The translations under genes were made by a program, and so were the position numbers. From Corynebacterium tapiri (GTDB taxonomy: Bacteria; Actinomycetota; Actinomycetes; Mycobacteriales; Mycobacteriaceae): a stretch of DNA of 64,000 nucleotides. Shown one piece after another: positions 9,515 to 17,792 of the stretch. The notes under the pieces are model-generated. The model worked only from the letters and a program-made list of their open reading frames with translations. It was not told the origin of the DNA and searched no databases. The stretch spans positions 62,001 to 126,000 of the forward strand of contig NZ_VDHJ01000008.1 in the NCBI RefSeq assembly GCF_006334925.1, read 5' to 3'. Positions within the stretch are counted from its first letter, which is position 1. Each line of letters begins with the position of its first letter.

Positions 9515-10324
9515 ATGGCCGATCACGCCCACAACCTCCGCGCCGAGGGTGGGCGTTTTCGTCCCTTTGGGGTGATTACCCGCGGCACGACCGGCGTCAA
9601 CCGCCTCCGGCGTTGCGATCGCTGGATGACCCACCACCCCGACATTTCCTCTCTCCTGCGCGCGCACCCTGCGCCCCTAGCCCTGGACGTGGGCTACGGC
9701 GCCTCGCACACCACCACGGTCGAATGGGCTCGGTGGATGCGCCGCGTCAACCCGTCCGTCGAGGTCATCGGCCTAGAGATTGACCCCGAACGCGTCCTCG
9801 CTCCCCGCGATGGAGTGCGCTTCGAACTCGGCGGCTTCGAGCTGGCCGGCCACTCCCCTCATCTGGTCCGCGCCTTTAATGTGCTGCGTCAATACGATGT
9901 CGACCAGGTGCCCGCCGCCTGGGAGTCGGTGACGTCACGCCTCAAGCCCGGTGGGATGTTCGTGGAAGGGACCTGCGACGAGATCGGCCGGCGCTCGTGT
10001 TGGTTGCTTATCGACGCCTCCGGCCCCCGCACCCTCACCATGGCCTGGGACGCCTTCGACATCGAGCAGCCCTCAGACGTGGCCGAGCGCCTGCCCAAGG
10101 TGCTCATCCACCGCAATCGCCCAGGCGAGAAGATCTACGAACTACTGCTTGCGGCCGATGAGGCTTATCGACGCGCCGCCGCATTCGCGCCCTACGGGCC
10201 GCGTGTGAGGTGGGAGAAGGCACATGACTCCCTCCGCGCTGCCGGGGTTCCCATCTATCCGCGTTCGCGCCGGCGCACCCGCGATTGCTTCCTCACCATC
10301 GACTGGGAACACGTCAAGCCCTAA
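9515..10324 (+). CDS. class I SAM-dependent methyltransferase-like protein
   Basis: Protein of 269 residues with the class I methyltransferase motif I (ALDVGYGASHTTT) followed by a VIGLEIDPERV acidic-loop motif II and, later, a post-I segment (LKPGGMFVEGTCDEIGR) like those of SAM-dependent enzymes. Substrate unknown. The gene follows DUF2505 by 6 nt with no clear Shine-Dalgarno, so translation is probably coupled. The stop codon at 10322 overlaps the TAAGCT box that appears to drive the next gene. Confidence 0.8.
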   Translation: MADHAHNLRAEGGRFRPFGVITRGTTGVNRLRRCDRWMTHHPDISSLLRAHPAPLALDVGYGASHTTTVEWARWMRRVNPSVEVIGLEIDPERVLAPRDGVRFELGGFELAGHSPHLVRAFNVLRQYDVDQVPAAWESVTSRLKPGGMFVEGTCDEIGRRSCWLLIDASGPRTLTMAWDAFDIEQPSDVAERLPKVLIHRNRPGEKIYELLLAADEAYRRAAAFAPYGPRVRWEKAHDSLRAAGVPIYPRSRRRTRDCFLTIDWEHVKP

Positions 10325-10335
10325 GCTTGTATGCC

Positions 10336-11106
10336 ATGGCTCGTTCTTCTATCGGAAGCGTGCTGGCCAAGATTGTGGCCATCACCCTGCTCATACTGCT
10401 CATTCTCATCGTCGTGGGAGAGATCCTGGCGCGCATGTTCGTTGCTGATCAGATCCGCGAAGGATTTGTGGAGCAAGCAAAGGCCGAAGGCGCTACCTCG
10501 GTGGAAGAACCGCACGTCTCCTTCGGTACGGTTCCGCTACTGACGTCCCTGATCACCGGCAAGGTTCACCACCTCGACCTCGGGGTTCCCTCCACCCTCA
10601 ACCTGGACGGGGCCAACATCACCGGCGTGCCGGCCTCCGATGTCTCCCTGGAGGGCATGGAGCTGCGCGGCGACAACGTCGCCGACAACGTCCACGTGAG
10701 CACCCAGCTGCCCACCGACATGCTGCTGCGCATCGTGCAGGATCAGATCGCCCAAAATCCGCCCGCCGACCTCGGTCCGCTGACCAAGTACCTGACCGTC
10801 ACCGACATGACCACCCTGCCTGAGCAGGACGCCATAGGTGTCGAACTGGTCAACGGCGCGGCCACCCTCACCGTGCAGCCAGAGGCCCGTGATGGCCAGC
10901 TCGCGTTCACCGTGATCGACTCTCAGGTGCTGGGCATTTCCCTTCCCGACTCCGTGTCCCAGGCGCTGACGGCGGGCATGCAATCGGCGGTCGAGGACTC
11001 CACCGCACAGCAAGAGGGCCTGCGCATCGACGCCGTCGATGTACAGGCCCCCGGGGTGCACCTGGACTTGAGCGGATCACAGATCCCGCTCAAGCAGCTG
11101 CAGTAA
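10336..11106 (+). CDS. DUF2993 (LmeA-type) envelope lipid-binding protein
   Basis: 256-residue protein with an N-terminal membrane anchor (about residues 8-32, KIVAITLLILLILIVVGEILA) and an extracytoplasmic DUF2993 domain. Family members such as mycobacterial LmeA bind phospholipids and affect lipomannan maturation; that role is inferred here. I use the ATG at 10336 rather than upstream options, since TAAGCT (10322-10327) lies 8 nt before it, the leaderless spacing. Its stop TAA directly abuts the stop of the convergent DUF2516 gene (TAATTA). Confidence 0.82.
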   Translation: MARSSIGSVLAKIVAITLLILLILIVVGEILARMFVADQIREGFVEQAKAEGATSVEEPHVSFGTVPLLTSLITGKVHHLDLGVPSTLNLDGANITGVPASDVSLEGMELRGDNVADNVHVSTQLPTDMLLRIVQDQIAQNPPADLGPLTKYLTVTDMTTLPEQDAIGVELVNGAATLTVQPEARDGQLAFTVIDSQVLGISLPDSVSQALTAGMQSAVEDSTAQQEGLRIDAVDVQAPGVHLDLSGSQIPLKQLQ

Positions 11107-11403
11107 TTACCAGCCGTAGTTACCGGAGATAATGTCCTTGAGCTGCGGGCGGACATCGAAGAAGTACACGCCGATGACCACCATGCCCGCCCAGGACAGG
11201 AACGGGAAGTGGGTGGCCACCACCAGTGCCGAGAGCACCAGCAGGCCGACCCACACCCACTTTCCTTGACGATCACCCGCCGGGAAGGCATCTTCGCGGG
11301 TCATTGCAGCCAGCACCGCGCCGACCAGCCCGGCCACGGCAACGAGCAGGAACAGGCCAGCCTCCACGAAGCTGTACCAGTTCAGGATTTCAATCGGATG
11401 CAT
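11107..11403 (-). CDS. DUF2516 family small membrane protein
   Basis: 98-residue protein with three predicted membrane segments (about residues 8-34, 47-66 and 67-85) and a short DVRPQLKDI tail, matching the actinobacterial DUF2516 family of unknown function. The ATG at 11403 is preceded by GAAGGGGAG, a good Shine-Dalgarno; the open frame upstream runs into the DUF445 gene. It lies 17 nt downstream of the DUF445 gene and is probably in the same transcript. Confidence 0.8.
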   Translation of the reverse strand: MHPIEILNWYSFVEAGLFLLVAVAGLVGAVLAAMTREDAFPAGDRQGKWVWVGLLVLSALVVATHFPFLSWAGMVVIGVYFFDVRPQLKDIISGNYGW

Positions 11404-11420
11404 CCAGATCTCCCCTTCTC

Positions 11421-12701
11421 TTAGGCGCCGAAAAGCGCAGTGCTCACAGTGTAAATGGCCAGGCCCGCCAGCGCGCCCACGATGGTGCCGTTGAGGCGAA
11501 TGAACTGCAGATCCTTGCCCACCATCAGCTCGATCTTGTCGCTGGCCTCTTCCGCATCCCACTGGTGCACCGTCTCGGAAATGATCGCAGTGATCTCTCC
11601 GGAGTAGTTCTCCGCCAGGAACCGGACGGCCCCGGTGAGTCGGCGGTCCAGGCTGGCCCGCAGCTGCTCATCAGTCTGAATTCGCTCGCCCCATTCCTGC
11701 GCGATCTCCGTGACCTTGCGGCGCAGCACGGATTCGGGGTCGCGGGCGGCGTCGACAAGCGCCTCCGAGGCAGCGCGCCACAGCGTTCCTCCTGCCTGAC
11801 GCACGGCCGCCGATCCCATGATGTCGCTCTTAATCTCCTCCACGCGCGCGATCATGGTGGGGTCGCTTTGCAAGTCTTGGGCCAGCTGAGCGATGAACCT
11901 GCGCAGCGACTCGCGAGCCTCATGCTGCGGGTCAGCTTCCACGTCCTCGACGAAGGAGACGATCTCGCGGTAAACGCGCGCGCCCACCAACTCGCGGGCG
12001 AATTGCGGGGCCCAGGTGGGCATGCGCTCGTCGATTGCATTCACGATGGTGAATTCTGAGCGATAGATGCGCTCCTTCGCCCACGTGATCGCGGAGTCGA
12101 TGAGCGGCTCCGTCTTGCCATCGCGAATCAGCGACTCCAGCATCGTGCCGGCGGGTGGGCCCCATTCGGGCTCAGCGAAGCGTCCCACGATGTGCGTCTG
12201 GATCAGCGCGGCCGCCTCATCGTCGTCCATCGCCGTTATCGCGCGTTCGGTAAAGGTGCCCACCTCGCGCGAGACGGTCCGCGCATTATCAGGCTGTGCC
12301 AGCCACCCACCCACGCGCTGTGGAATCTCCGCCTGGGCGACCTTCTCCGTGATCAGCTGGGGGTTGAGGAAGTTCTCCCCCACAAACCCGCTCAGGGAGT
12401 CGCCCAGCTGATCCTTCTTCTTGGGTACCAGCGCGGTGTGCGGGATCGGCAGGCCCAGCGGGTGGCGAAACAGCGCGGTGACCGCGAACCAGTCAGCCAG
12501 GCCGCCGACCATGCCGGCCTCGGCCGCGGCGCGCACGTAGCCTACCCAGCCCGGCACCGGCCCCTGGCTCTGCCACCAGGAACATCCCAAGAAAATCACG
12601 GCGGCAAGGATAAGCAGGGCTGTGACCCCCGCCTTGTGCCGGCGCAGAGCGCGGCGCCGCTGTTCATCAGTCACCGAGGACTGCGCAAACTGAAAACTCA
12701 T
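11421..12701 (-). CDS. DUF445 family membrane protein
   Basis: 426-residue protein of the DUF445 (YjiN-like) family. Two N-terminal membrane segments (AGVTALLILAAVIFLG and the following GMVGGLADWFAVTALFRHPLG signature) and one C-terminal segment (IVGALAGLAIYTVSTALF) bracket a long soluble helical region with many charged residues. Function is unknown. Start is the ATG at 12701 with AAGGGAAAG upstream; the extension to 12740 would enter the upstream terminator hairpin. Probably transcribed with the DUF2516 gene. Confidence 0.85.
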   Translation of the reverse strand: MSFQFAQSSVTDEQRRRALRRHKAGVTALLILAAVIFLGCSWWQSQGPVPGWVGYVRAAAEAGMVGGLADWFAVTALFRHPLGLPIPHTALVPKKKDQLGDSLSGFVGENFLNPQLITEKVAQAEIPQRVGGWLAQPDNARTVSREVGTFTERAITAMDDDEAAALIQTHIVGRFAEPEWGPPAGTMLESLIRDGKTEPLIDSAITWAKERIYRSEFTIVNAIDERMPTWAPQFARELVGARVYREIVSFVEDVEADPQHEARESLRRFIAQLAQDLQSDPTMIARVEEIKSDIMGSAAVRQAGGTLWRAASEALVDAARDPESVLRRKVTEIAQEWGERIQTDEQLRASLDRRLTGAVRFLAENYSGEITAIISETVHQWDAEEASDKIELMVGKDLQFIRLNGTIVGALAGLAIYTVSTALFGA

Positions 12702-12723
12702 AATGCTTTCCCTTGTACACCAC

Positions 12724-12753
12724 AAAAGCCCGCTCCCCAACGGGAAGCGGGCT
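12724..12753 (-). terminator. rho-independent terminator after the sdh-linked membrane gene
   Basis: On the minus strand a near-perfect 11-bp GC-rich stem (GCCCGCTTCCC pairing with GGGGAGCGGGC, loop GTT) is followed directly by TTTT. It lies 17 nt past the stop of the gene at 12771 and ahead of the DUF445 start, so it separates the sdh transcript from the DUF445 unit. Confidence 0.85.
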
Positions 12754-12770
12754 CGAGGGCAGCTAGGTTG

Positions 12771-13145
12771 CTACTGGGTTCGTCCCGATCGGCGGACGTA
12801 CTCCTTGTAGCCCTTACGGCCGGAGAAGATCAGGCCGAAGCCGACGATCAGCAGGCCGAAGCCGATGATCGCTCCGATAATCAGGAACAGCGACGGGCTG
12901 TGATCCACCGATCCGGTGCCGACCAGGCTCTGCCCGGCAGCCCAGATCATGGTGCCGAAACCGACTAGCGAGGCCATTACCAGGCCCATGCCCACCCACG
13001 TGGTGGTCACTAGCAGAGAGGAGTGGGAGGCGCCGAGCGACGACGGCTCGTAACCCTCGATGTAGTTGTCTTCCGCGTTTCCGTGAGTGTAGACCGGGTG
13101 TCCGTTCTCACGGGTGCGGTCGAGCGACGCGCTGTGGGAGCTCAT
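12771..13145 (-). CDS. small membrane protein downstream of sdhCAB
   Basis: 124-residue protein with a polar, charged N-terminal 40 residues and two membrane helices (about residues 44-70 and 85-107), ending in a basic tail (GRKGYKEYVRRSGR). I do not recognise a characterised family; a membrane protein in this position after sdhB is common in corynebacteria. It starts 38 nt after the sdhB stop, with GGAAAGGA upstream, and is followed by a strong terminator, so it looks like the last gene of the sdh operon. A role with succinate dehydrogenase is only positional inference. Confidence 0.75.
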   Translation of the reverse strand: MSSHSASLDRTRENGHPVYTHGNAEDNYIEGYEPSSLGASHSSLLVTTTWVGMGLVMASLVGFGTMIWAAGQSLVGTGSVDHSPSLFLIIGAIIGFGLLIVGFGLIFSGRKGYKEYVRRSGRTQ

Positions 13146-13183
13146 GGCTGGTAATGGTCCTTTCCGTATTTACCTAAGAGACT

Positions 13184-13933
13184 TTAGTCGTCCTTGCCAC
13201 GGAACGCGGCACGCGCACGCTCGCGGGTGACCGACGACACGGCGGTCAGCGGAATGCCGGCCGGGCAGACATCGGCGCACTCGCCGTAAAGGCTGCAGTG
13301 ACCGAAGTTGGTCTCCAGCTCATCCACCATCTGACGGGCACGCTTGCCACGCTCCTCCTTGCCCAGCGGCATCAGGGAGAGGTGGGTCAGCTTGGCGCCG
13401 GTGAACAGGTGGGCAGCACCGTTCGGGCAGGCTGCCACGCAGGCGCCGCAGCCGATGCAGGCGGCGTGGTCCAGCGCCAGCTCGGCCTGCTCGGAGTTCT
13501 GGTGCAGGGTGTCTGCATCCGGAGCCGTGCCAGCGTTGATGGAGACGTATCCGCCCTGCTGCATGACGCGGTCCAGCGCGGAACGGTCGACGACCATGTC
13601 CTTGATCACCGGGTACGCAGCGGAACGCAGCGGCTCGAGCTTGATGTGGTCGCCATCGCTAAACGACGTCAGGCGCTGCTGGCAGGCCGGAGCGTGCTGG
13701 TCGGGGCCGTGCGGGCGGCCGTTGACCATCAGGCCACAGGTACCGCAGATGCCCTCGCGGCAGTCGGAGGCGAAAGCGTAGGGCTCCTCGCCACGCGCAA
13801 CGATGCCGGAGTTGATGTGATCGAGCAGCTCCAGGATGGACATCTGCTCCTCTGCGTCGGGGACCTCCACGGTCTCAAACGCGCCGTCGTGATTCGGTCC
13901 GGCCTGACGCCAGATTTCTACAGTCAGCTTCAT
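13184..13933 (-). CDS. sdhB: succinate dehydrogenase iron-sulfur subunit
   Basis: 249-residue electron-transfer subunit of succinate:menaquinone oxidoreductase, bound to the inner face of the membrane. It holds a [2Fe-2S] ferredoxin domain (CREGICGTCGLMVNG and a later PACQ cysteine) and a C-terminal domain with CIGCGACVAACPN and CSLYGECADVCPAG clusters for [4Fe-4S] and [3Fe-4S]. The ATG at 13933 overlaps the sdhA stop by one base (TAATG), so translation is coupled; the open frame upstream is antisense-shadow sequence within sdhA. Operon order is sdhC-A-B. Confidence 0.95.
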   Translation of the reverse strand: MKLTVEIWRQAGPNHDGAFETVEVPDAEEQMSILELLDHINSGIVARGEEPYAFASDCREGICGTCGLMVNGRPHGPDQHAPACQQRLTSFSDGDHIKLEPLRSAAYPVIKDMVVDRSALDRVMQQGGYVSINAGTAPDADTLHQNSEQAELALDHAACIGCGACVAACPNGAAHLFTGAKLTHLSLMPLGKEERGKRARQMVDELETNFGHCSLYGECADVCPAGIPLTAVSSVTRERARAAFRGKDD

Positions 13934-15939
13934 TACTTGTAGTTCCTTGTCTGCAGCGGGATCGATTCGAAGGTCAGCGGCTCTGCGTGGCGGATGAACT
14001 GGTTCTCCCCGTTGGGCTCCCAGGCGGAGACGAAGCACCAGTTCTCGTCGTCACGCTCAGCCTCGCCGTCTTCAGAGAGGTGATCGTCGCGGTAGTGGGC
14101 ACCACAGGACTCATCGCGGTCCAGGGCGTCCACGCACATCAGCTCGGCCAGGTCGATGTAGTCGGCCACGCGGGCGGCATACTCGAGGGCCTGGTTCATG
14201 TAGTTGGCCTCGCCCGGCACGCGGACGTTGGCCCAGAAGTCGGCGCGCAGGGCGCGGATCTTCTCGATCGCGGTGGTCAGATCCTCCACGTTGCGCGACA
14301 CACCACAGCCCCAGTAGAGCAGCTCGCCCAGCTCGCGGTGGTAGTCCTCTGCCGGACGCGGGTTCGGGCCCTGCACCGTCATCAGGCGGTTGATGCGATC
14401 CTCTGCACGCTGGACCGCGGCCTTCACGTCGGCGTGATCCAGGTCCAGGACCTCGGCGCCCAGGTGGTTAGCCAAGTAGTGAGGCACCGTGAACGGGAGG
14501 GTGAACCAGCCGTCGACAGAAGCGGACAGCAGGGAGTTCGCACCCAGGCGGTTAGCACCGTGGTAGGTCCAGGAGCACTCACCAGCGGCGAAGAGCCCCG
14601 GCAGGGAGGTCATCTCGTTGAAGTCCGTCCACAGGCCACCCATGGTGAAGTGGACGGTCGGCGCGATACGCATCGGGGTGTCGTGCGGATCCTCGCCGAT
14701 GGACTCCTCGTACATCTTGAAGAGGTTGGAGTAGCGAGAGTCGATGGTCTCTCGGCCCAAACGCTCAAAGGCATCGCGGAAGTCCAGGTAGGCGGCGTTG
14801 CGCATCGGGCCCACGCCGTATCCGGCGTTGATCTGCTGGGAGATGGCGCGGGAGGCCACGTCACGCGGCACCAGGTTGCCGAAGGCCGGGTAGCGGCGCT
14901 CCAGGAAGTAGTCGCGCTCCTCCTCCGGGATGGAGTTGGGATCGCGATCGTCTTCCTTGTTCTTCGGGGTCCAGATACGACCGTCGTTACGCAGGGACTC
15001 CGACATCAGGGTGGTCTTGGACTGCCACACCGAGTTGACCGGCAGACCGGTCGGGTGGAACTGCACGAACGCCGGGGAAGCCAGGTAAGCACCCTGCTCG
15101 TAGGCACGCATCATGCCGCCGGCGTTGGAGTTCTTGGCCAGCGTGGACATGTGATAGACGTTGCCGTAACCGCCGGTCGCCAGGATGACGGCGTGGCCGG
15201 TATGCGGCTCGAGCTCACCCGTGATCAGGTTGCGGGTGACGATACCCTGGCAGCGACGCTCACCGTCCTGCTCGGTAACGATCAGTTCCTGCAGGTCGTT
15301 GTGGGTGAAGATCTCCACATTGCCCAGGTGGATCTGGCGCTGCAGAGCAGAGGCGGTGGACAGCTGCAGCTGCTGACCTGTTTGGCCACGGGTGTAGTAG
15401 GTACGCGAGACCTGGACACCACCGAAGGAACGGGTAGCCAGGGTTCCGCCGTACTCGCGGGCGAACGGAGCGCCGATGGCCGACATGTGGTCGATGACTC
15501 GGACGGACTCGACCGCCAGGCGCCAGCAGTCGGACTCACGGCAGCGGTAGTCGCCACCCTTGACGGTGTCCTTGACGTGGCGGTAAGCACCGTCGTTGTC
15601 CACCTTCTTGCCGCGGGCGGAGTTAACGCCACCCTGCGCAGCGATGGAGTGCGCACGGCGCGGAGCGTCGTGGTAGGTGAAAACCTTCACGTTGTAACCG
15701 AGCTCGCCGAGAGCAGCAGCGGCAGCGCCGCCGGACAGGCCCGTGCCCACCACCAGGATGGTGAACTTACGACGGTTCAGCGGAGACACCAGGTTCATGT
15801 GCTCCTTGTGGTACTCCCACATGTCCTTGGTGGGAACACCCTTGGGCTCGGCGCTATCGAGCACCGTGCCCACGCTGACGCCGGCAACGGACGACTGCGG
15901 AGCGTTAAAAGCAGTGGATGCAGAAGCGGTTGTGCTCAT
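13933..15939 (-). CDS. sdhA: succinate dehydrogenase flavoprotein subunit
   Basis: 668-residue catalytic subunit oxidising succinate to fumarate. Motifs seen: dinucleotide-binding VVGTGLSGGAAAAALGELG near residue 45, the covalent-FAD region HSIAAQGGVNSA, the capping domain, and CSWTYHGANRLGANSLL near the substrate site. Length and the extended N-terminus match the B-type (three-subunit, FrdA-like) enzymes of corynebacteria. The ATG at 15939 is preceded by AGGAG at a distance of about 11 nt and lies 14 nt after the sdhC stop. Confidence 0.95.
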   Translation of the reverse strand: MSTTASASTAFNAPQSSVAGVSVGTVLDSAEPKGVPTKDMWEYHKEHMNLVSPLNRRKFTILVVGTGLSGGAAAAALGELGYNVKVFTYHDAPRRAHSIAAQGGVNSARGKKVDNDGAYRHVKDTVKGGDYRCRESDCWRLAVESVRVIDHMSAIGAPFAREYGGTLATRSFGGVQVSRTYYTRGQTGQQLQLSTASALQRQIHLGNVEIFTHNDLQELIVTEQDGERRCQGIVTRNLITGELEPHTGHAVILATGGYGNVYHMSTLAKNSNAGGMMRAYEQGAYLASPAFVQFHPTGLPVNSVWQSKTTLMSESLRNDGRIWTPKNKEDDRDPNSIPEEERDYFLERRYPAFGNLVPRDVASRAISQQINAGYGVGPMRNAAYLDFRDAFERLGRETIDSRYSNLFKMYEESIGEDPHDTPMRIAPTVHFTMGGLWTDFNEMTSLPGLFAAGECSWTYHGANRLGANSLLSASVDGWFTLPFTVPHYLANHLGAEVLDLDHADVKAAVQRAEDRINRLMTVQGPNPRPAEDYHRELGELLYWGCGVSRNVEDLTTAIEKIRALRADFWANVRVPGEANYMNQALEYAARVADYIDLAELMCVDALDRDESCGAHYRDDHLSEDGEAERDDENWCFVSAWEPNGENQFIRHAEPLTFESIPLQTRNYK

Positions 15940-15953
15940 GGTCTAAAGAACTC

Positions 15954-16709
15954 CTAGCTCAGCAGGCCGAGGGCAATGGACAGGGGCATGACGATGTTGC
16001 CGATGACAACGATCGCCGGGATCACGGCCGCGAGGAACGTGAACAGCGACAGCCACTTCTTACCGGTGATGCCCAGGTCCGACGCTGCCAGGCGAATGCC
16101 GTGGAACAGGTGCAGGAACAGGCACAGCATGGCGATGACGTAGAAGATGGTCACCGGCCAGCGAGAGAAGGTGGCGATCATGTTGCTGTAAACCTCGCCG
16201 TGCTGGAAGGCGGCGGAGGCTGCAGGCTGCACACCGAGGGTCAGGTCCAGGATGTGGAAGATGATGAAGGCCAACAGCAAAACGCCGGTGATCAGCATCG
16301 AACGGGTAGCCGTGGAATCCAGGCCGCCCATGAGGTTGGTGCGACGGAACTTACCGCGCGACTGCTTAGAGCGGCTGATCAGAGTGATGGCACCGTGGAT
16401 GTGCGCGATCACGGCTACCAGCAGCACGATTCGAGCGATCCACAGCAAGCCCTCGTGAGGCAGCAGGGGCTCGCCAGCCGAGCGCAGGAACTCTCCGTAA
16501 ACATCGATGGCCGGCTCACCGTCGTGAGCGGGCAGGAAGATCTTCAGGTTGCCCACCATGTGCACGAGCACGAACAGGGCGAAGATCAGGCCAGTGATGG
16601 CCATTACAAGTTTGATGGCCCACGTCGGGTAGGCCGGCCGCTGACGAAGCGGCTGCTCAGTAATCTTGCCGTGACGGATCGATTCACGGTCAACGTTGTT
16701 AACAGTCAT
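15954..16709 (-). CDS. sdhC: succinate dehydrogenase cytochrome b subunit
   Basis: 251-residue diheme cytochrome b anchor with five membrane helices and conserved histidines in them (FVLVHMVGNLKIF, VIAHIHGAI, FHILDL, HLFHGIRLA), typical of B-type succinate:menaquinone oxidoreductases. The ATG at 16709 (MTVNNVDRES) has GGAGG upstream; the frame stays open to 16853 but that region is promoter. First gene of sdhCAB. The upstream region contains a strong inverted repeat at 16839-16864. Confidence 0.94.
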   Translation of the reverse strand: MTVNNVDRESIRHGKITEQPLRQRPAYPTWAIKLVMAITGLIFALFVLVHMVGNLKIFLPAHDGEPAIDVYGEFLRSAGEPLLPHEGLLWIARIVLLVAVIAHIHGAITLISRSKQSRGKFRRTNLMGGLDSTATRSMLITGVLLLAFIIFHILDLTLGVQPAASAAFQHGEVYSNMIATFSRWPVTIFYVIAMLCLFLHLFHGIRLAASDLGITGKKWLSLFTFLAAVIPAIVVIGNIVMPLSIALGLLS

Positions 16710-16915
16710 GGCACCTCCAGTGTCTTTTACACTGTAGGCCCCGCCCGCCAGGCTTAACCAGCCAGGCGTACTGTTTTGCGGTGGCGCACCCGGGGATTTC
16801 GCATTCTTTCGCCATGAAATTGCAAGAATCCCCGCAAATGTGACCTTGGCCATACAAGGTCGCAGGCTACACGCTCGTCACCCCGATCGGCGTCAAACTT
16901 ATGGATGATGGACTT
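16710..16915. promoter_or_regulatory. sdhCAB upstream region with long inverted repeat
   Basis: About 200 bp without a gene. At 16839-16864 two 10-nt arms (TGTGACCTTG and its complement with one mismatch) are separated by 6 nt (GCCATA), of which the inner 7 bp are perfect. No T-run follows on either strand, so an operator is more likely than a terminator. In C. glutamicum sdhCAB is controlled by several regulators (RamA, RamB, GlxR, DtxR), but this repeat matches none of their consensus sites well. Confidence 0.5.
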
Positions 16916-17779
16916 TTAGTCGCGCCGAGCGTTCTCGCGCGGGTTATACGTCGCTGACCGTATTCGAGGTGAGCGATCGAAGTTGGAGGCCACCGCTCCG
17001 CCCAGAGTTCCCAGACACGCGGCAAACCAACCGATCCGGAAATAAGGCGTCGACCCTACTTGCTCTCGCAGGTAACCCGGCGGAACCACCACGAGCCCCA
17101 GCAACCATAGAGCTAAGACACTGGCCACGAAGATGAGCGCGGTACTGATCCCTACCGTAATAAGGGTCGACAAGTTATCCAGCCGGCCCAGCCAGCGCGG
17201 CTCTCGCTCGTGCGAATGCTCCCACAGACCGTTTCCCACCACCAGGGAAACGGTCACCGCCGCCACCCCCAGCACGCTGATCACGCTCAGACGGACGGGT
17301 GTGAGCTCTGCAGCCATGGTCCAGATTGATCCGTAGAACACTCCAAAGCCGCCGGTGGCCAGAATGGCGATGAAGGCGCTCATGAGCACCAGCGCCAGGC
17401 GTCCGGGTTGGTTGGAACGGATCATGCCAGCCAACAGTCGAGGCTGAGGAACAGCGCTCAGCTCAGTGCCGTTCCCCTCGAATATCGCGGCCAGTTTCTG
17501 AGGAATCCGCGTATACCCCAGAGCGACGGTGGAAATGACAGTCAGCTTCCCCTGCTCCACGATGGCCAACGGCTCGCCCTCGTTACCGACCAGTGGTTGG
17601 TCCGTAACGTAGAAAAGCCGAGACCCGCACTGCTCAGCGAATTCGGCCGCCTCCGTCCAGCCGTCCGGAGCTCCCAGTGGAAGGGTGTGCTCCTCGGGCT
17701 GCACAGGGGCGTCGATAAGCGAAAGCGCAGTGCGGGTGTCCGCTAAGGGAAGGCCGCTGTCCGCAATGATGCGGAAAAT
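16916..17779 (-). CDS. membrane protein behind lpd, probable AUU start
   Basis: Protein of 287 residues if started at ATT 17779 (about 262 from the first in-frame GTG at 17704). A soluble N-terminal part of about 120 residues is followed by four to five membrane helices (residues about 132-160, 165-185, 205-230, 245-265). No family recognised. There is no ATG, GTG or TTG in frame between the lpd stop and 17704, yet the frame stays open and protein-like (LPLADTRTALSLIDAP), and GGAAGGAG (17793-17786) ends 6 nt before ATT at 17779. It follows lpd by 13 nt, so it is co-transcribed. ATC 17770 or ATT 17767 are weaker options. Confidence 0.65.
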   Translation of the reverse strand: MFRIIADSGLPLADTRTALSLIDAPVQPEEHTLPLGAPDGWTEAAEFAEQCGSRLFYVTDQPLVGNEGEPLAIVEQGKLTVISTVALGYTRIPQKLAAIFEGNGTELSAVPQPRLLAGMIRSNQPGRLALVLMSAFIAILATGGFGVFYGSIWTMAAELTPVRLSVISVLGVAAVTVSLVVGNGLWEHSHEREPRWLGRLDNLSTLITVGISTALIFVASVLALWLLGLVVVPPGYLREQVGSTPYFRIGWFAACLGTLGGAVASNFDRSPRIRSATYNPRENARRD

Positions 17780-17792
17780 AACGGGCTCCTTC

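Noticed and set aside
9008..9667. Upstream extension of murB
   Set aside because: It would be antisense to the whole DUF2505 gene and has no MurB-like residues; MurB homologues start near 9007.
13987..15957. 656-codon open frame antisense to sdhA
   Set aside because: Mirror of a strongly biased coding region; low-complexity Val/Gly/His/Gln composition and no start context.
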